DNA of 64,000 nt from Marthasterias glacialis. Its lineage: Eukaryota; Echinodermata; Asteroidea; Forcipulatida; Asteriidae. A program made the position numbers and the translations under genes. The stretch's first letter is position 1, and each line of letters starts with the position of its first letter. The DNA is taken from NCBI GenBank assembly GCA_911728455.2, contig OU452228.1, positions 14,894,104-14,958,103 on the forward strand. The letters run 5' to 3'. Shown here piece by piece: positions 34,450-45,479 of this stretch. The notes below the pieces were generated by a model. That model was not told the origin of the DNA and did no database searches. It saw only the letters and a program-made list of their open reading frames with translations.

Positions 34450-36960
34450 TATTTCAGGTTTATTTATTTTCCACAGTATTTATCTCAAACAAATTAATTA
34501 CAGAAGGTATAGTATATAAATAAATAAAACTTACAAGGAAAAATAACGTGGGTGAGATACTGCAGAGGGATCCATTAAAAAGCAAAGCTTGTAGACAATG
34601 GTCCCTATATAAAGCATGCATGTGCATTGAGCCTATAGGGAAAGGAGAAAAAAAAAGCAAATGGACTCAATGCTCACAATGCTTAAAAAATCAAGTTAAA
34701 CTTACAGATGTGAACTAACAAAAACAGACAATGTACCTAGGGGCTAGACTAAACACAATAGAGCAGCTAACTGAATTTAAATGAGCAATTACATTACAGA
34801 GATTCAGTTATAAGCTTCTAACATAATAGATTTGTACATACGTTTAAAAGTAGAAATGTTTTTTGATGATTTAAGTTTATCATTAAATGAATTCCAAAGT
34901 ATGGGTCCCTCGTGTTTAATCGTTTTGTGAGCAAACGAAGTACGGGTATATGGAATGTGAAAGTTTGAGGCTTGACGAGTGAAGTGGGAATGAATTTCAA
35001 GATTCCGAGAAAAATATCTTTAATGGAAGAAGGTACATTGTTACTAGTGACATGGTACATGAGGGACCCAAGTTGATAATAATAAATACCATTAAGTTTT
35101 AAAGTTTATGTTTTATGAACAGAGGATCCGTATGTGCATTAAAATCAGAGAAATTGATTACACGAAGGGCCCGTTTCTGCAAAAGTAAAAGTCTGTTCAA
35201 ATTTTTTCCAGAGCTACCTCCCCATGCAAGTATCCCATAATTAATATAAGATACAACCAGGGTATAATACAGAGAATCAAGAACGGGTCCGGGAAAAACA
35301 TATTTTATCTTATTAATTACACCGATATTCCGGGCGATAATTTTACAAATATAATCAATATGGCTTTTCCATGTCAGACCACAATCAATGTATAACCCCA
35401 AAAATTTACAACAGTCAGTTTGTTTAATGATGGAATCATAAATCTTGACTTCACATGGAAGTTCACTAGCAGAATTGCTAAACAACATGTAGTTTGTTTT
35501 GGTAGTGTTAAGCGATAGCCCGTTGATTGAAAACCAATTTGCGGCAGATTTAAGCTCATTGTTAACTGTGTGTACAAGGTGATTAATATTACTATGCGAA
35601 AAGAATAAATTGGAGTCATCAGCAAACAATATAAATGAAAGTACTCTAGAGGAATTTGTAAAGTCGTTAATATATAATAAGAATAGCAATGGTCCAAGGA
35701 CAGAACCCTGGGGTACGCCATGGGTAAGAATACCGGGAGTTGAATTTATACCGTTAATGGATACATATTGAGATCTATTTGAAAGATAACTCTTAAACCA
35801 TTCAAGCTGAATTCCTCTGATGCCATAAAATGATAGTTTATGCAATAACATTTTATGGTCGATAGTATCAAATGCCTTAGAAAGGTCAAGGAATATTCCT
35901 ATGGTATGTTTGGAGTCATCAATTGCTTTAGAAACTTTATCAATAAAATCAAGGAGTGCATGAGTGGTTGAATGTTTGCTACGAAAGCCAAATTGTGATT
36001 TAGTTAAAATATTATATTTATCCAGAAACTTAATGGTACGGGCATAAACACATTTTTCAAAAATCTTAGAAAAACAGGACAAGATGGAGATAGGTCTATA
36101 ATTTTCAATACAATTTGGATCACCCTTTTTGAAAACAGGGATGACCTTGGCAATTTTCAATTGAGATGGAAAAATACCAGTCAAAAAGGAGATATTAATA
36201 ATATGTGCAAGAGGTTTACATAAGGATGGAATTGTTTTTTTAATAATAGAGATATTAATTCTATCATGGCCCGAGCTTGTCTTATTTTGCAGATCTTTAA
36301 CAATGTTCACAATCTCAGACTCGTTTACTGGGGTAAAAAAGCAGGAATTTATATTAGGATTGGACAGATAATCAGTAAATTTAAGAGGTGATTGGATGGG
36401 TTGTATGTTGCTGGCAAGATTAGGACCAATGTTGATAAAGTAATCATTAAAGTAATTTGCAATGTGTTCAGAGTTATTGATTATCTTGTCATCAATAATA
36501 ATACTGCCAATGCTTTGAGAAGCTTTTTTGTTATTCAATACAGAATTAATTACTTTCCATGTATTACGGATATTATTTTTTTCCTGTTCAAACTGGCGAG
36601 CATAATACGTTTTTTTGGATGAGCGTAAAAGATTGGTGAGGATATTTTTGTACTTAGTGTACTTTGTTTTATGTGAGATAGTAGGCTTAGACAAATATTG
36701 ACGATACAGTTTATTTTTCTTATTAATTGATTTGAGGAGGGAATGTGTAATCCACGGAGTTTTCGAACTGCGACTGGTTTTGTGGTTATGTCGATCTAAA
36801 GGAATGTTTTTATCATAGAAATAATTGAAATTATCCATAAAAGTATTATATGCTGACTCAGGGTTGTTACAACAAAATACATCAGTCCAATTAAACGAAC
36901 GTAACAGTTGTAACAGTTGTTGCGGACGTACTTGTCGTTAATCAACGTTCAAAGTGTTTT
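34450..36960 (-). mobile_element. 5'-truncated CR1/Jockey-group LINE
   Basis: Minus-strand non-LTR retrotransposon. Coding remains run from about 36930 down to 34813. The 3' UTR then ends in an AATAAATAAA-rich tail near 34455. No apurinic endonuclease domain is present, so the copy is 5'-truncated near 36960, the usual result of target-primed reverse transcription. Two frameshifts lie after the main frame: one near 35097, and one near 34985, after which the C-terminal sequence with GPILWNSFNDKLKSS is recovered in another frame. The extreme 5' end (about 36900-36935) also looks rearranged by a local GTAACAGTT duplication. No clear target-site duplication was found. Confidence 0.88.
35099..36838 (-). 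CDS. LINE reverse transcriptase (main open frame)
   Basis: A 579-residue frame. It would copy element RNA into DNA at a nicked target. Motifs in order: FKKGDPNCIENYRPISI (RT block 1-2, about 247-263), QFGFRSKHSTTHAL (about 282-295), FLDLSKAFD (motif A, 316-324, catalytic Asp), GVPQGSVLGPLLF (motif B, 374-386), FADD (motif C, 405-408, catalytic Asp pair) and KFLGLYID (thumb region). The catalytic residues are intact. The frame stays open upstream of the first Met for about 30 codons (ending QQLLQLLRSFNWTDV-like), so the annotated Met is not the true start. No RNase H is seen, as expected for CR1-like elements. Endonuclease missing and C-terminus shifted out of frame, so the copy is not autonomous. 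Confidence 0.93.
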   Translation of the reverse strand: MDNFNYFYDKNIPLDRHNHKTSRSSKTPWITHSLLKSINKKNKLYRQYLSKPTISHKTKYTKYKNILTNLLRSSKKTYYARQFEQEKNNIRNTWKVINSVLNNKKASQSIGSIIIDDKIINNSEHIANYFNDYFINIGPNLASNIQPIQSPLKFTDYLSNPNINSCFFTPVNESEIVNIVKDLQNKTSSGHDRINISIIKKTIPSLCKPLAHIINISFLTGIFPSQLKIAKVIPVFKKGDPNCIENYRPISILSCFSKIFEKCVYARTIKFLDKYNILTKSQFGFRSKHSTTHALLDFIDKVSKAIDDSKHTIGIFLDLSKAFDTIDHKMLLHKLSFYGIRGIQLEWFKSYLSNRSQYVSINGINSTPGILTHGVPQGSVLGPLLFLLYINDFTNSSRVLSFILFADDSNLFFSHSNINHLVHTVNNELKSAANWFSINGLSLNTTKTNYMLFSNSASELPCEVKIYDSIIKQTDCCKFLGLYIDCGLTWKSHIDYICKIIARNIGVINKIKYVFPGPVLDSLYYTLVVSYINYGILAWGGSSGKNLNRLLLLQKRALRVINFSDFNAHTDPLFIKHKL

Positions 36961-38059
36961 TTTCAAGTGACAATTCCAGCGCGACTGTATGTCTGTATTG
37001 AAACCAAAAGACTTAATTAATTGCCCAGATGTGAGCTATTAGGGAAAATGACCCCATTCCATTCAGCTGTTTGAACACAAAAAGTAGCTTTGGCACAACA
37101 AAAATATGCTTACCAAGGTTACCAACCAAAATACCTTGCAAAGCGATACTTTCTGCCTCAGCAGCTCTGTGAAATTGGGCTTGGGTTCATATCAAGGCGC
37201 TGTTAAAAGTGATTACCAATGTTGTGACATCATACACGAAGTGCCTGACTTTTTGACCCATCCATTCCAAGGAACTTTTCCAGTAGACTTTTCGGAAAAA
37301 GTTTGACCAGTGATACTTGGTCGAGCCGACCTCGTTGGGTACCATTCTGGAGCTGACAAAGCTGTTTCAAAAGTCCAGATCCATGCACGAACAACAACAA
37401 CAACAACAACAAGAGTTGCCATCTGTTCATATATCCAATGACGATTCTAATTTCTTGTTTTGATTATGGATAGGGCGAGCTGTTTTCATATTAAGGCCGC
37501 ATGCGTTAAAATGGCCGTCTTTCATTAGGGCCTCGTCAAGGGATTGTTAATCTGATATCACGGATTGTTAGTCCGTAATGAACGTTTCAATAAAAGATAC
37601 TTAACTATTTAATGATGCATTATATACTGACCAGCTTGTAATTCTGTAAGTTCGGAGAATCAGTAACTTAAACCTGCAATGCAGGTTAGTGAAATGTGTA
37701 ATCGGATCTCGTAAATAATGCAATAAAGGATTCTGGGCATGGGTAATGATGGATGGAGGGCTACATGCCTTGTAAATCCTTAATAACTCGCCGGTCAGCT
37801 AGACTTTCTGCCTGAAGGAGCTGGCGAGGAATCCTCAAAATTCCCCCATCAGGGTTCCTGGCATAAAGCTTCCAATTAATACACAAGCACTACCCATACA
37901 AACACACACAATCAGTCCACACACTTTGTGACATATACTGTGTGGACATTCCTTTGTCATCGTGCAGTTAAGAACAAATATTTAAAAACCACCACCATTT
38001 CTATAAGACAGTGTTTGGAGAGTTGGTTTTCCGGATTCGATCGGTCTTTGACACTTTGA
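36961..38059. other. Gene-free stretch
   Basis: Contains a short block near 37216-37260 (AATGTTGTGACATCA...AAGTGCCTG) that resembles 51895-51936, a (CAA)n at about 37390-37412, and a small hairpin at 37914-37946 with arms GTCCACACA and TGTGTGGAC. No gene recognised. Confidence 0.5.
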
Positions 38060-38166
38060 CACTGCAAGTAATTAACACCATGTCGGGTGTTGTCATTAAC
38101 ACCGTGTCGGGTGTTGTCACACGATACCTTAAAGGATCAATTTAACACCATACGTTTTTTGCAGTG
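38060..38166. mobile_element. CACTGCAAAA-type MITE, copy B
   Basis: Ends CACTGCAAGTAATTAACACC and, inverted, CACTGCAAAAAACGTATGG. The interior holds two tandem 24-bp units containing ATTAACACC and GTGTCGGGTGTTGTC. TA follows the right end. A shortened, internally duplicated relative of 28084-28262. Confidence 0.75.
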
Positions 38167-39453
38167 TACGTCTGATAACTTTGCATCGTGTTTTCATCTT
38201 TTTTTCTCATGTACACACTAAAATATAATCTATGTATAATTTTTGATCACCAATGCGAGCAGTAAATCCCTTGACGTATTACTATGTAAGCCCTGGGTAA
38301 AATTACCCTGGATGTTCTTTTGACCATGTAAAATTGGATCATTAAAAAGAAAACCGAAACATTCCTCTCCAAAGATGGTATCCCTTTGCGGTTAATGTCT
38401 CCCCAGCGTGCAATGCCATTTCTCAGCTTGCACGACCGTAACAACTGGAAAGTATTTTGAACTTTTTCGTGGAACCGTGCAGTGGAGCGTCTGACAGTAG
38501 AGCCACTTTTATTATCGTGACGTTAAATTGGTTGATTCTTAAGTATTCATGCATTCTGGTGAGGTTTGCAGCAACACGATGGACTAGATACATTTCTCTA
38601 TGAGTTGTCATGGTTCTGAAAAGAACCGTATTTCTACGGAGCCCATAAAGGGAAAATGAGGACAGCATTAATTTGATCATGTTAAAAAAAAAAAAAAAAA
38701 AAATAAATAAACAAAACAAAAAAACACGGCATTCCGTTCCCGCGAAATGTTATCTCGATCTCTCGAAATTATATTCTTCATTTGAAATGTCATTTCATTC
38801 CCTCAAATTCATTTTGAATTCCCTCGAAATATTATTTCGTTCCATAGCCTATCGAATAATAAAATATAACAAATTGTTAATGGCCTCACGTTTGGACTCT
38901 AGTGCAGTCTTTCTGAAAGGTTATCTTTTGATCTCTTGCCGACAGTTTACGCGTCTAGTGCCAAGTAGGCACCAATTAGGCGTGCCCCAATTTCGCGGAC
39001 ACGTACCACCGGACAGAACAATTTTACAAAGCTCCCTCATTCGAGGCTTTGACAACACAGCACATACAAGTATACTGGAGTAACAGAAGCAGTCGAGTAG
39101 AAATAAGTGAAAAGAGAGAGTCAGAAAGCAGTCAGAGCATGCAATAACTAAAAAAAAAAAAAAAAAAAAATTAGACATGTATGGCCTACACGTCTATGGT
39201 CTAGCCAACACATTGGCAATCTGCAGTGATGTACCCAAGAGGTCTCATTTCAGATTGCTAAAGAAACAGAAAAAGAAACTTACGCGTTACACGTACGCGT
39301 TACAGACATAAAACGTGTATAGCTTAACCTCTTTTAAGTACTTCTTCATTTATTTCATTATCTCTCCATTTAGGTGCTCTGTATTAATCATATTTGCTTT
39401 AGTACAACATTCCGCAGCCCTGGTACACTTTCTAAAATATTTTAAATTATAGC
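38167..39453. other. Gene-free stretch
   Basis: Poly-A tracts at about 38683-38703 and 39149-39170. Between about 38740 and 38850 there are imperfect repeats of TTCCCTCGAAAT-like words. No gene recognised. Confidence 0.5.
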
Positions 39454-39960
39454 CCGGACCTAAATGTTGCCATAACACTGTAACCAAATGGTGCCACAAC
39501 CCTGTACCTTAATAGTGCCACAACCCTGTACCTAAATGGTACCACAACCCTGTACCTAAATGGTGCCACAACCCTGTACCTAAATGGTGCCACAACCCTG
39601 TACCTTAATAGTGCCACAACCCTGTACCTAAATGGTGCCACAACCCTGTACCTAAATGGTGCCACAACCCTGTACCTAAATGGTGCCACAACCCTGTACC
39701 TAAATGGTGCCACAACCCTGTACCTAAATGGTGCCACAACCCTGTACCTAAATGGTGCCACAACCCTGTACCTAAATGGTGCCACAACCCTGTACCTAAA
39801 TGGTGCCACAACCCTGTACCTAAATGGTGCCACAACCCTGTACCTAAATGGTGCCACAGCCCTGTACCTAAATGGTGCCACAACACTGTACCTAAATGGT
39901 GCCACAACCCTGTACCTAAATGGTGCCACAACCCTGTACCTAAATGTAGCCTGGTCCTAT
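39454..39960. repeat. 24-bp tandem repeat, about 20 units
   Basis: Unit is CCTGTACCTAAATGGTGCC followed by ACAAC. Most units are identical, with TTAATAGTGCC, GGTACC and CAGCCC variants. Because 24 is a multiple of three and the unit lacks stops, two minus-strand frames stay open for 108 and 160 codons (RYRVVAPF and GLWHHLGT octapeptides). No start context or flanking exon evidence supports translation. Confidence 0.97.
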
Positions 39961-40440
39961 ACCTAGCCCAACACCATGTACCTAAATGAAGCCTCCGAGA
40001 TTCTACCTAATTGTAGCCTGGACCAAAATGTAACCACAACCCTCTACCCAATGTAGCCCGGCCCTAAATGTAACCACAACCCTCTGCCTAATGTAGTCCG
40101 TCCCTAAATGTAACCACAACCCTCTACAAAATGTAGCCCGGCCCTAAATGTAACCACAACCCTCTACAAAATGTAGCCCGGCCCTAAATGTAACCACAAC
40201 CCTCTACAAAATGTAGCCCGGCCCTAAATGTAACCACAACCCTCTACAAAATGTAGCCTGGCCCTAAATGTAACCACAACCCTCTGCCTAATGTAGTCCG
40301 GCCCTAAATGTAACCATAACCCTGTACCTTATGTAGCCTGATCCAAAGTGTAGCCACAAACCTGTACCTCACTGTAGCCCGATCTTCTACCCTAATGTAC
40401 CCCGATTTTATACCCAAATGCAGCCCATACCTAAATGTAG
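39961..40440. repeat. 40-bp tandem repeat related to the 24-bp array
   Basis: From about 40020 a 40-bp unit recurs about seven times: CCCTAAATGTAACCACAAC followed by CCTCTACAAAATGTAGCCCGG-like sequence. Each half resembles one diverged 24-bp unit, so the 40-mer is best read as a two-part higher-order repeat. The edges (39961-40020 and 40310-40440) are degenerate single units. Confidence 0.93.
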
Positions 40441-40462
40441 AAAAGTAAGCTTTATGTAAATT

Positions 40463-40545
40463 CTCCTGAAGACGATCAGAGCATACTGATCGAAACGTCG
40501 AGTTGTCAAACCACCGGTTCTTTTCAGAACCACTACAACTCATGG
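40463..40545 (+). repeat. Dispersed repeat with CGATCAG hairpin, copy B (hammerhead-like)
   Basis: Order of elements: CTC (40463-40465), CTGAAGA (40466-40472), C, GATCAG-AGCATA-CTGATC hairpin (40474-40491), GAAAC, GTC, GAG (40500-40502), then GGTTCTTTTCAGAACC, itself a palindrome, and CCACTACAACTCATGG. Homologous to 20838-20904. The CTGANGA / stem / GAAAC / GTC layout resembles a hammerhead ribozyme core with a very short stem I and no stem III loop. Whether it acts is unknown. Confidence 0.7.
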
Positions 40546-41094
40546 AGTGAGTTTTCATGTGCATGGCGCTCCTTGGACCTCATTAGATTGCATTATAACC
40601 ATGCTAAGTTTCAAATCATAATCATTTATCATTCAAAACCACAGTGGCTGGTATTGAATGAACAGTCAGACTGTAGCAGGGTTGACTGTACACTGTGTAG
40701 ATGCATTCACCGCGTGATATTGTATTGCAGGCTGGCGTAGTTTAATTACATGTTTCATTAAAACTACAGTGGATGATATTAAATGGTCAGACAGTATGAG
40801 GGTTAGCGCAGGAAAAACTATTATCAGTAAAAACTAACGGAACTGTCGATTTGTAATACGAAAGATTCTCTGTACTATTTTCTGAAAACAAAGTGAACAA
40901 ACACGTTGCCCACCAAGTCAAATCAAAAGTAAGATTCCCGTGTTGGGGATGACATAAGATAATATGAAAAAAATATTTTAAAAAGTCGTGTTATATATTT
41001 TTGATGGCAGCACACATTACCATGAACAGTATTTTAGCCTGAAGTACTGCTGGGAAATGCTCCCTCCAAAACTCAATGGATTTGGCAAATTAAA
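40546..41094. other. Gene-free stretch
   Basis: No recognised gene. May be the continuation of the preceding dispersed repeat, whose right boundary is unknown. Confidence 0.45.
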
Positions 41095-41469
41095 TTAAGC
41101 ACATCTTTTGAATGTGCCCCTGGTCTTAATCCCTGACTGAACATGGACTGTTGTTCTCTCTTTCCTCGACAATTTGCAGTTTGATGAAGTTCTCAAAGAT
41201 TGGTTGTCTGATGTGGTTATTGAAAAATTATACCCAGTGAGAATGGTTGCTCTCTTAATATTAAGCGCCATCAATCTATGACCAAACATAGAAATTTTTT
41301 TAGAAATAAAAGCAAAAATGTACCTCACAAACAATTCAGAACTACAAAACAAAGTGCACGATTAATGTATGTAAAGAAGAGCACAATAAAAAAGAGATTT
41401 ACATGCACTGACAACATAACGTGGATAAACACAGAAATATAGAGAGTCAGTCATAAGCAATGCTGAACA
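41095..41469 (-). other. Probable 3' UTR of the adjacent LINE fragment
   Basis: Lies directly downstream, on the minus strand, of the LINE C-terminal coding relic. AT-rich, with an 85-codon frame of no recognised family. Assigned by position only. Confidence 0.3.
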
Positions 41470-41830
41470 AATGTGTTTTTAAGTATGCTTTTGAAATTGT
41501 CCAGAGATTCGGTGGTTTAGATATTTAATGGTAAAGAGTTCCAGAGTTTGGGAGCGGTTACAGAAAAGGCACGATCGCCATATGATGTGGTTTCGTTCCT
41601 AAATAGGAACAGTATAAGAAGAAGTTTGTTCGTAGATCGAAGATTGCGACTTGGAATATAAGGTGAGAGAAGTTCCTCTCTTCCGTGAAACACAGAGTGA
41701 AGTAAATTCCGTGTTGGTTCCAAGACACAATCCTTTTTTTCAATTCGGCGAGTTGTGTCATCTATCTGTAAGATACCAAAGCGTTTGCGCAATATTTGGA
41801 CTGCATCGTGGCAAGCCGTCAACCTTTAAA
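41470..41830 (-). pseudogene. L2/CR1-like LINE C-terminal fragment
   Basis: The minus-strand translation holds IPSRNLRSTNKLLL followed by SYGDRAFSVTAPKLWNSLP, a signature of the extreme C-terminus of L2/CR1-type reverse-transcriptase proteins. After a stop at the NI* position the same frame continues as TTESLDNFKSILK, also typical of the family, so this is a decayed 3' end. The part upstream of GREELLSP no longer matches the family. Different lineage from the LINE at 34450-36960. Confidence 0.75.
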
Positions 41831-43624
41831 ATGCCTCGACTACAATTATACGGAGGCCCTAATAAGGCATCCATCATTCTGCCAACAGGCAGCCTACCTC
41901 ACGGTAGAAATTGTCCCATTAGAGGAGTAAGAGAAGTTTTTAACTGGCAACCGGCAACCACGGTAGAGCGGAAACCTCGATTTCCTGAACTGATGGTTGG
42001 AGGGGGGGGGGATGTCGGTTTCAAATTGAACCAGGGCATCGCTGCTGTAAAGTAAATTTTCGCTCACCGTGTAGCCGGGCGATGCAGAGAGCCTGCTCGA
42101 TTTCCCTGGGCGGTGACCAGGAAAAAAAATTAAATAAATTGTTGGCGGTACTGAAAATATATCCCCCGAAAGCTGTTTTTGTTTGGGTGTGGTAATCTTT
42201 ATTACTTTAAGGCTGAGTGTTACTTGAAGTTGAAGGTCTTATTGATAAAATGTAGGCTACATGAGACAATTTAAGTTTGAAATTGCTTGTTTGCTTAATT
42301 AAATATCACTACGTATAGGATTGGAACCTGTACAGAAAAACAAACAAACGTAAATATAGTTCCAATCTGAAAGCTCACTGATGATACATTTCTTACCAAT
42401 ACAAATCCTCCCGAGAAATGTTTGCATAAAATGCAATATTGTCCAAGACTATAATTAAAAAGTCACAATTACCGTGTTTTTTTAATTGACATAATCCAGA
42501 TAAAAACTTGCTCAAAATCTCTGACAATAACATAATAAAACCATTTTCATTTTTTACTGTTTCTTTCTTTTGCTTCTCTAAAATGGGACCTAACTTTATA
42601 TGAAATTTTCTCTGTTGATAGCGTACGTATTGCAAAGGTTAACAAATAATTTACATGCGTCATGGCATGCATGACTTAACTTTTTGTCGTTTTTCAGTAT
42701 AAGAGAAAACAGAATATTAGCTATGCCCAAATTTGTAATCTTTTTAACTTTCCAACTTTTCAATAATTTTGAATTATTTTTTTTAACTGATTTATTAACA
42801 AAAAAGTGCACTTATTCGCAGTGTTTCGGCGTTGGTTTGAGATAATTAAAATAAAATAAATTAAAATAAAATAAAATAAAATACAATAAATAACATGAAA
42901 TAAAATTAATAAAATAAACAACAATAATGTACTTTTTAAACAGAAGGGATCCAAAAATGTATAATGACGTCTGTTTGAAATGTTATTTTATTTTCTATAA
43001 AAAAGTAACCGAATCAAGACATATGTACAGTTTTACCTTCTCCTCACAGTTGTCCCTGACACACAGAGCAACGTAAAATTTATCCACCTTCATTTCCCCC
43101 CCCCCCCACAATTTTGATTGAATTAGACCTGACCGCCAAACAAAAATATAATTTGGTGACAGTAATTTTGTTTGTTTCTACTCCTCTCCACAAAGGGTCC
43201 ATTACAATTCAATCCTTCAGTGACAAAAGGCAGAGTGCGACAGATCAATTTTAATTTGCAAGTTGCAGCAATTGCTCCACAGTGTGATGGATGAAACTAT
43301 AGTAATGTCATTGACAATTATGTTTCCCTGTCGGTCTCAGCACCACTATAGCTATGTGTAAATTGTTTCCGGGTCGCTAAACCAAAAAGCATGACTCATT
43401 TTTTCGAAAGCCATACGAAGTATAACGAGGCAAAAATCGTATGCCGGTATCTTTGAATTTTGAACTTAAAAGGAAGCACGCCATCTGTTTTAAAATCTGC
43501 ACTTTAGAAAATGTGTATTTGTTAAGGTAAACGAAAATATGGCTTCATGTTTGTTTTACCCTGGTGAAAGTTTGTTCCGAAAAAGACCACTGGGAGGAAA
43601 ATAGAAGTGTCCCACCAACTACTA
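41831..43624. other. Gene-free stretch
   Basis: G-run near 42002, (AAAAT)-type simple sequence at about 42845-42895, and a C-run near 43098. No gene recognised. Confidence 0.5.
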
Positions 43625-43868
43625 CTCTCTTAATGTAAAAGAGTGAAAAACAACTCGTTTTGTCCGCCATACCACTCTTGCAAAGAGCCATATGGCGGAC
43701 AACTCTTTTTAGAGTGAAAAACATATAATTTCACTGGATTCAGAGTGAAATTCACTCCACTTTTACTCAAAAAAGAGTGGTGAAGAGTGAGTTTCACTCT
43801 CAAAAGAGCCAAACTGACACCACTCTGGCAAGCAAGCGAGTGCACTTTTCACTCTTTTACATAGAGAG
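43625..43868. mobile_element. CTCTCT-ended MITE with conserved inner hairpin, copy A
   Basis: Ends CTCTCTTAATGTAAAAGAG and, inverted, CTCTCTATGTAAAAGAGTG, with TA on both outer sides. An inner hairpin pairs TTGTCCGCCATA (43660-43671) with TATGGCGGACAA (43691-43702). Remaining sequence is rich in ACTCT/AGAGT words. Same family as 44076-44299, in opposite orientation. Confidence 0.88.
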
Positions 43869-44075
43869 TAAGTCTGAGGGACTCTCCTCCCCAATTTGCT
43901 TTGTTTGAGCTCCTCCCAACTTAATGATCGAAACATCGCTACTTCCTTTTGCGAACTACGGTCATAACACAATCCCCATGACAGAGAGCTACGCAGTGCC
44001 ACCTTGCGGATTTTTCCAGTTCTACAACCGATCGTGTTGTATCAAAAGACTTGTGCCTGCTTTTAGTTTTAACTG
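43869..44075. other. Spacer between the two inverted MITEs
   Basis: 207 bp of apparently unique sequence. Short minus-strand frames cross it but have no recognised product. Confidence 0.55.
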
Positions 44076-44299
44076 CTCTCTAAATGTAAAAGAATGAGAA
44101 CAATTTCCCTCTCTCGCCCGAGTGGTGTCACTTTAGCTCCTTTGAGAGTGAAACTCACTGTATGTGCATCACCCCTTTTTTTAAGTGAAATTAAAGTGAA
44201 ATTCACTCTTATTCAAGAGTTGTCCGCCATATATGGCTCTTTGCAAGAGTGGTACGGCGGACAAAGTGAGTGGTTTTTCACTCTTTTACATTTAGAGAG
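44076..44299. mobile_element. CTCTCT-ended MITE, copy B, inverted
   Basis: Ends CTCTCTAAATGTAAAAG and, inverted, CTCTCTAAATGTAAAAGAG; flanked by TG on both sides, perhaps a mutated TA duplication. The inner hairpin TTGTCCGCCATA (44220-44231) with TACGGCGGACAA (44253-44264) is conserved. Together with copy A it makes a large inverted repeat that could fold into a cruciform. Confidence 0.88.
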
Positions 44300-45479
44300 T
44301 GCATTATACACGAGATGCTCCGTTTTATTCTCTGTAGTTTTGAAATGGAAATTGTATATAAACGAATCCAACTGTAGCACTAGGTTTATTCATTTTTTTT
44401 TTACACGGTATTTATACTTAAAGATGTGTTCCGTCATCGGTGTTCGGAAGAGCAAAGTCGTTTCCGTTTCTCTAGTGTTCACTGAACATAGGCTACCGGT
44501 AGAATTCATCCAACCTAAGACAGTTTCATCAGTTTAGAATGGTAACTTATACTCGAGTAAGAAAGATCAGATTGGGTGATTCAGCCAAATTTCACGTTTC
44601 TTAACGGTAAAATATAGGATTGGTAAAGCTGATAGTGCAGTGTTCTTACTTTTTGTGATTCAATATATACAGGAAAAAACAAACCTGTGAAAAGTTTGGG
44701 CTCAATGGTGAAAAACAGTGCACACTTTTCAGCATGTAAACACATTGTCCTTTATTTAGATCGTTCCAATCGAAATTAAAACGGGGGCTTCAAATTTAAT
44801 TTTCACGACATTGACAGTATTTCAGACAGAAATATTTCTATGGAAAATTGGTACTGCCATGAACTTCATAATCAGTAAGCTTTCAGACTGATACTAATAA
44901 AAAACGGGTTTTTTTTTCGATGAATACCAATCCTGTATTATACCTTATTCAAATATTAAGTTCAAGCTAGTACCATGTTTTATGGCATACATTTTGTGCC
45001 CATCCTTAAAACAAAATGGCCGCCATCTTAGATCTGCAAAAGTTCAATCAAATAGATTGGAAAAGTGACCTCCCTACCAACTGTCGTGCTTGTATCACAT
45101 TGCACGATTCCAACAAGAAAAACGTGTTAACTGCCCCCACTGTATTTGTTCGACGTGATTTTACTACTCAGTGTTTCGATTTTTGAAAAAATAAAGAAAA
45201 AAATAAGAAGTAGAACCGTTTTTTTTTTGTTTTTTTTTTTGAGGGGGGCGGGGGATATTTTATGGTGTGTTGTGGCATTTTATACTGAGAAAACGTCTTC
45301 GGAATATCAGGTTCATGTTTCCAGTTTATTTATTAAGAGACTAACGTCTTCTGTTGCACCAGACCTTTATTGATATCACACTCTTCTTAATGTGGCAGAC
45401 GAGACCATCAAATTATCTAGCGTTCTTGTCAACTTGATTTCCGGGCCATACATTTGTAGAGGTTAATGACTGTGGAACA
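44300..45479. other. Gene-free stretch
   Basis: T-runs near 44392, 44910 and 45220. No recognised gene. Confidence 0.5.

Noticed and set aside
40304-40564. Penelope-like coding remnant near the hammerhead-like motif
   Set aside because: No reverse-transcriptase or GIY-YIG signature could be read in any frame around either copy.
41095-41352. A separate small gene on the minus strand
   Set aside because: No motif, and its position directly downstream of a LINE C-terminus makes 3' UTR the simpler reading.
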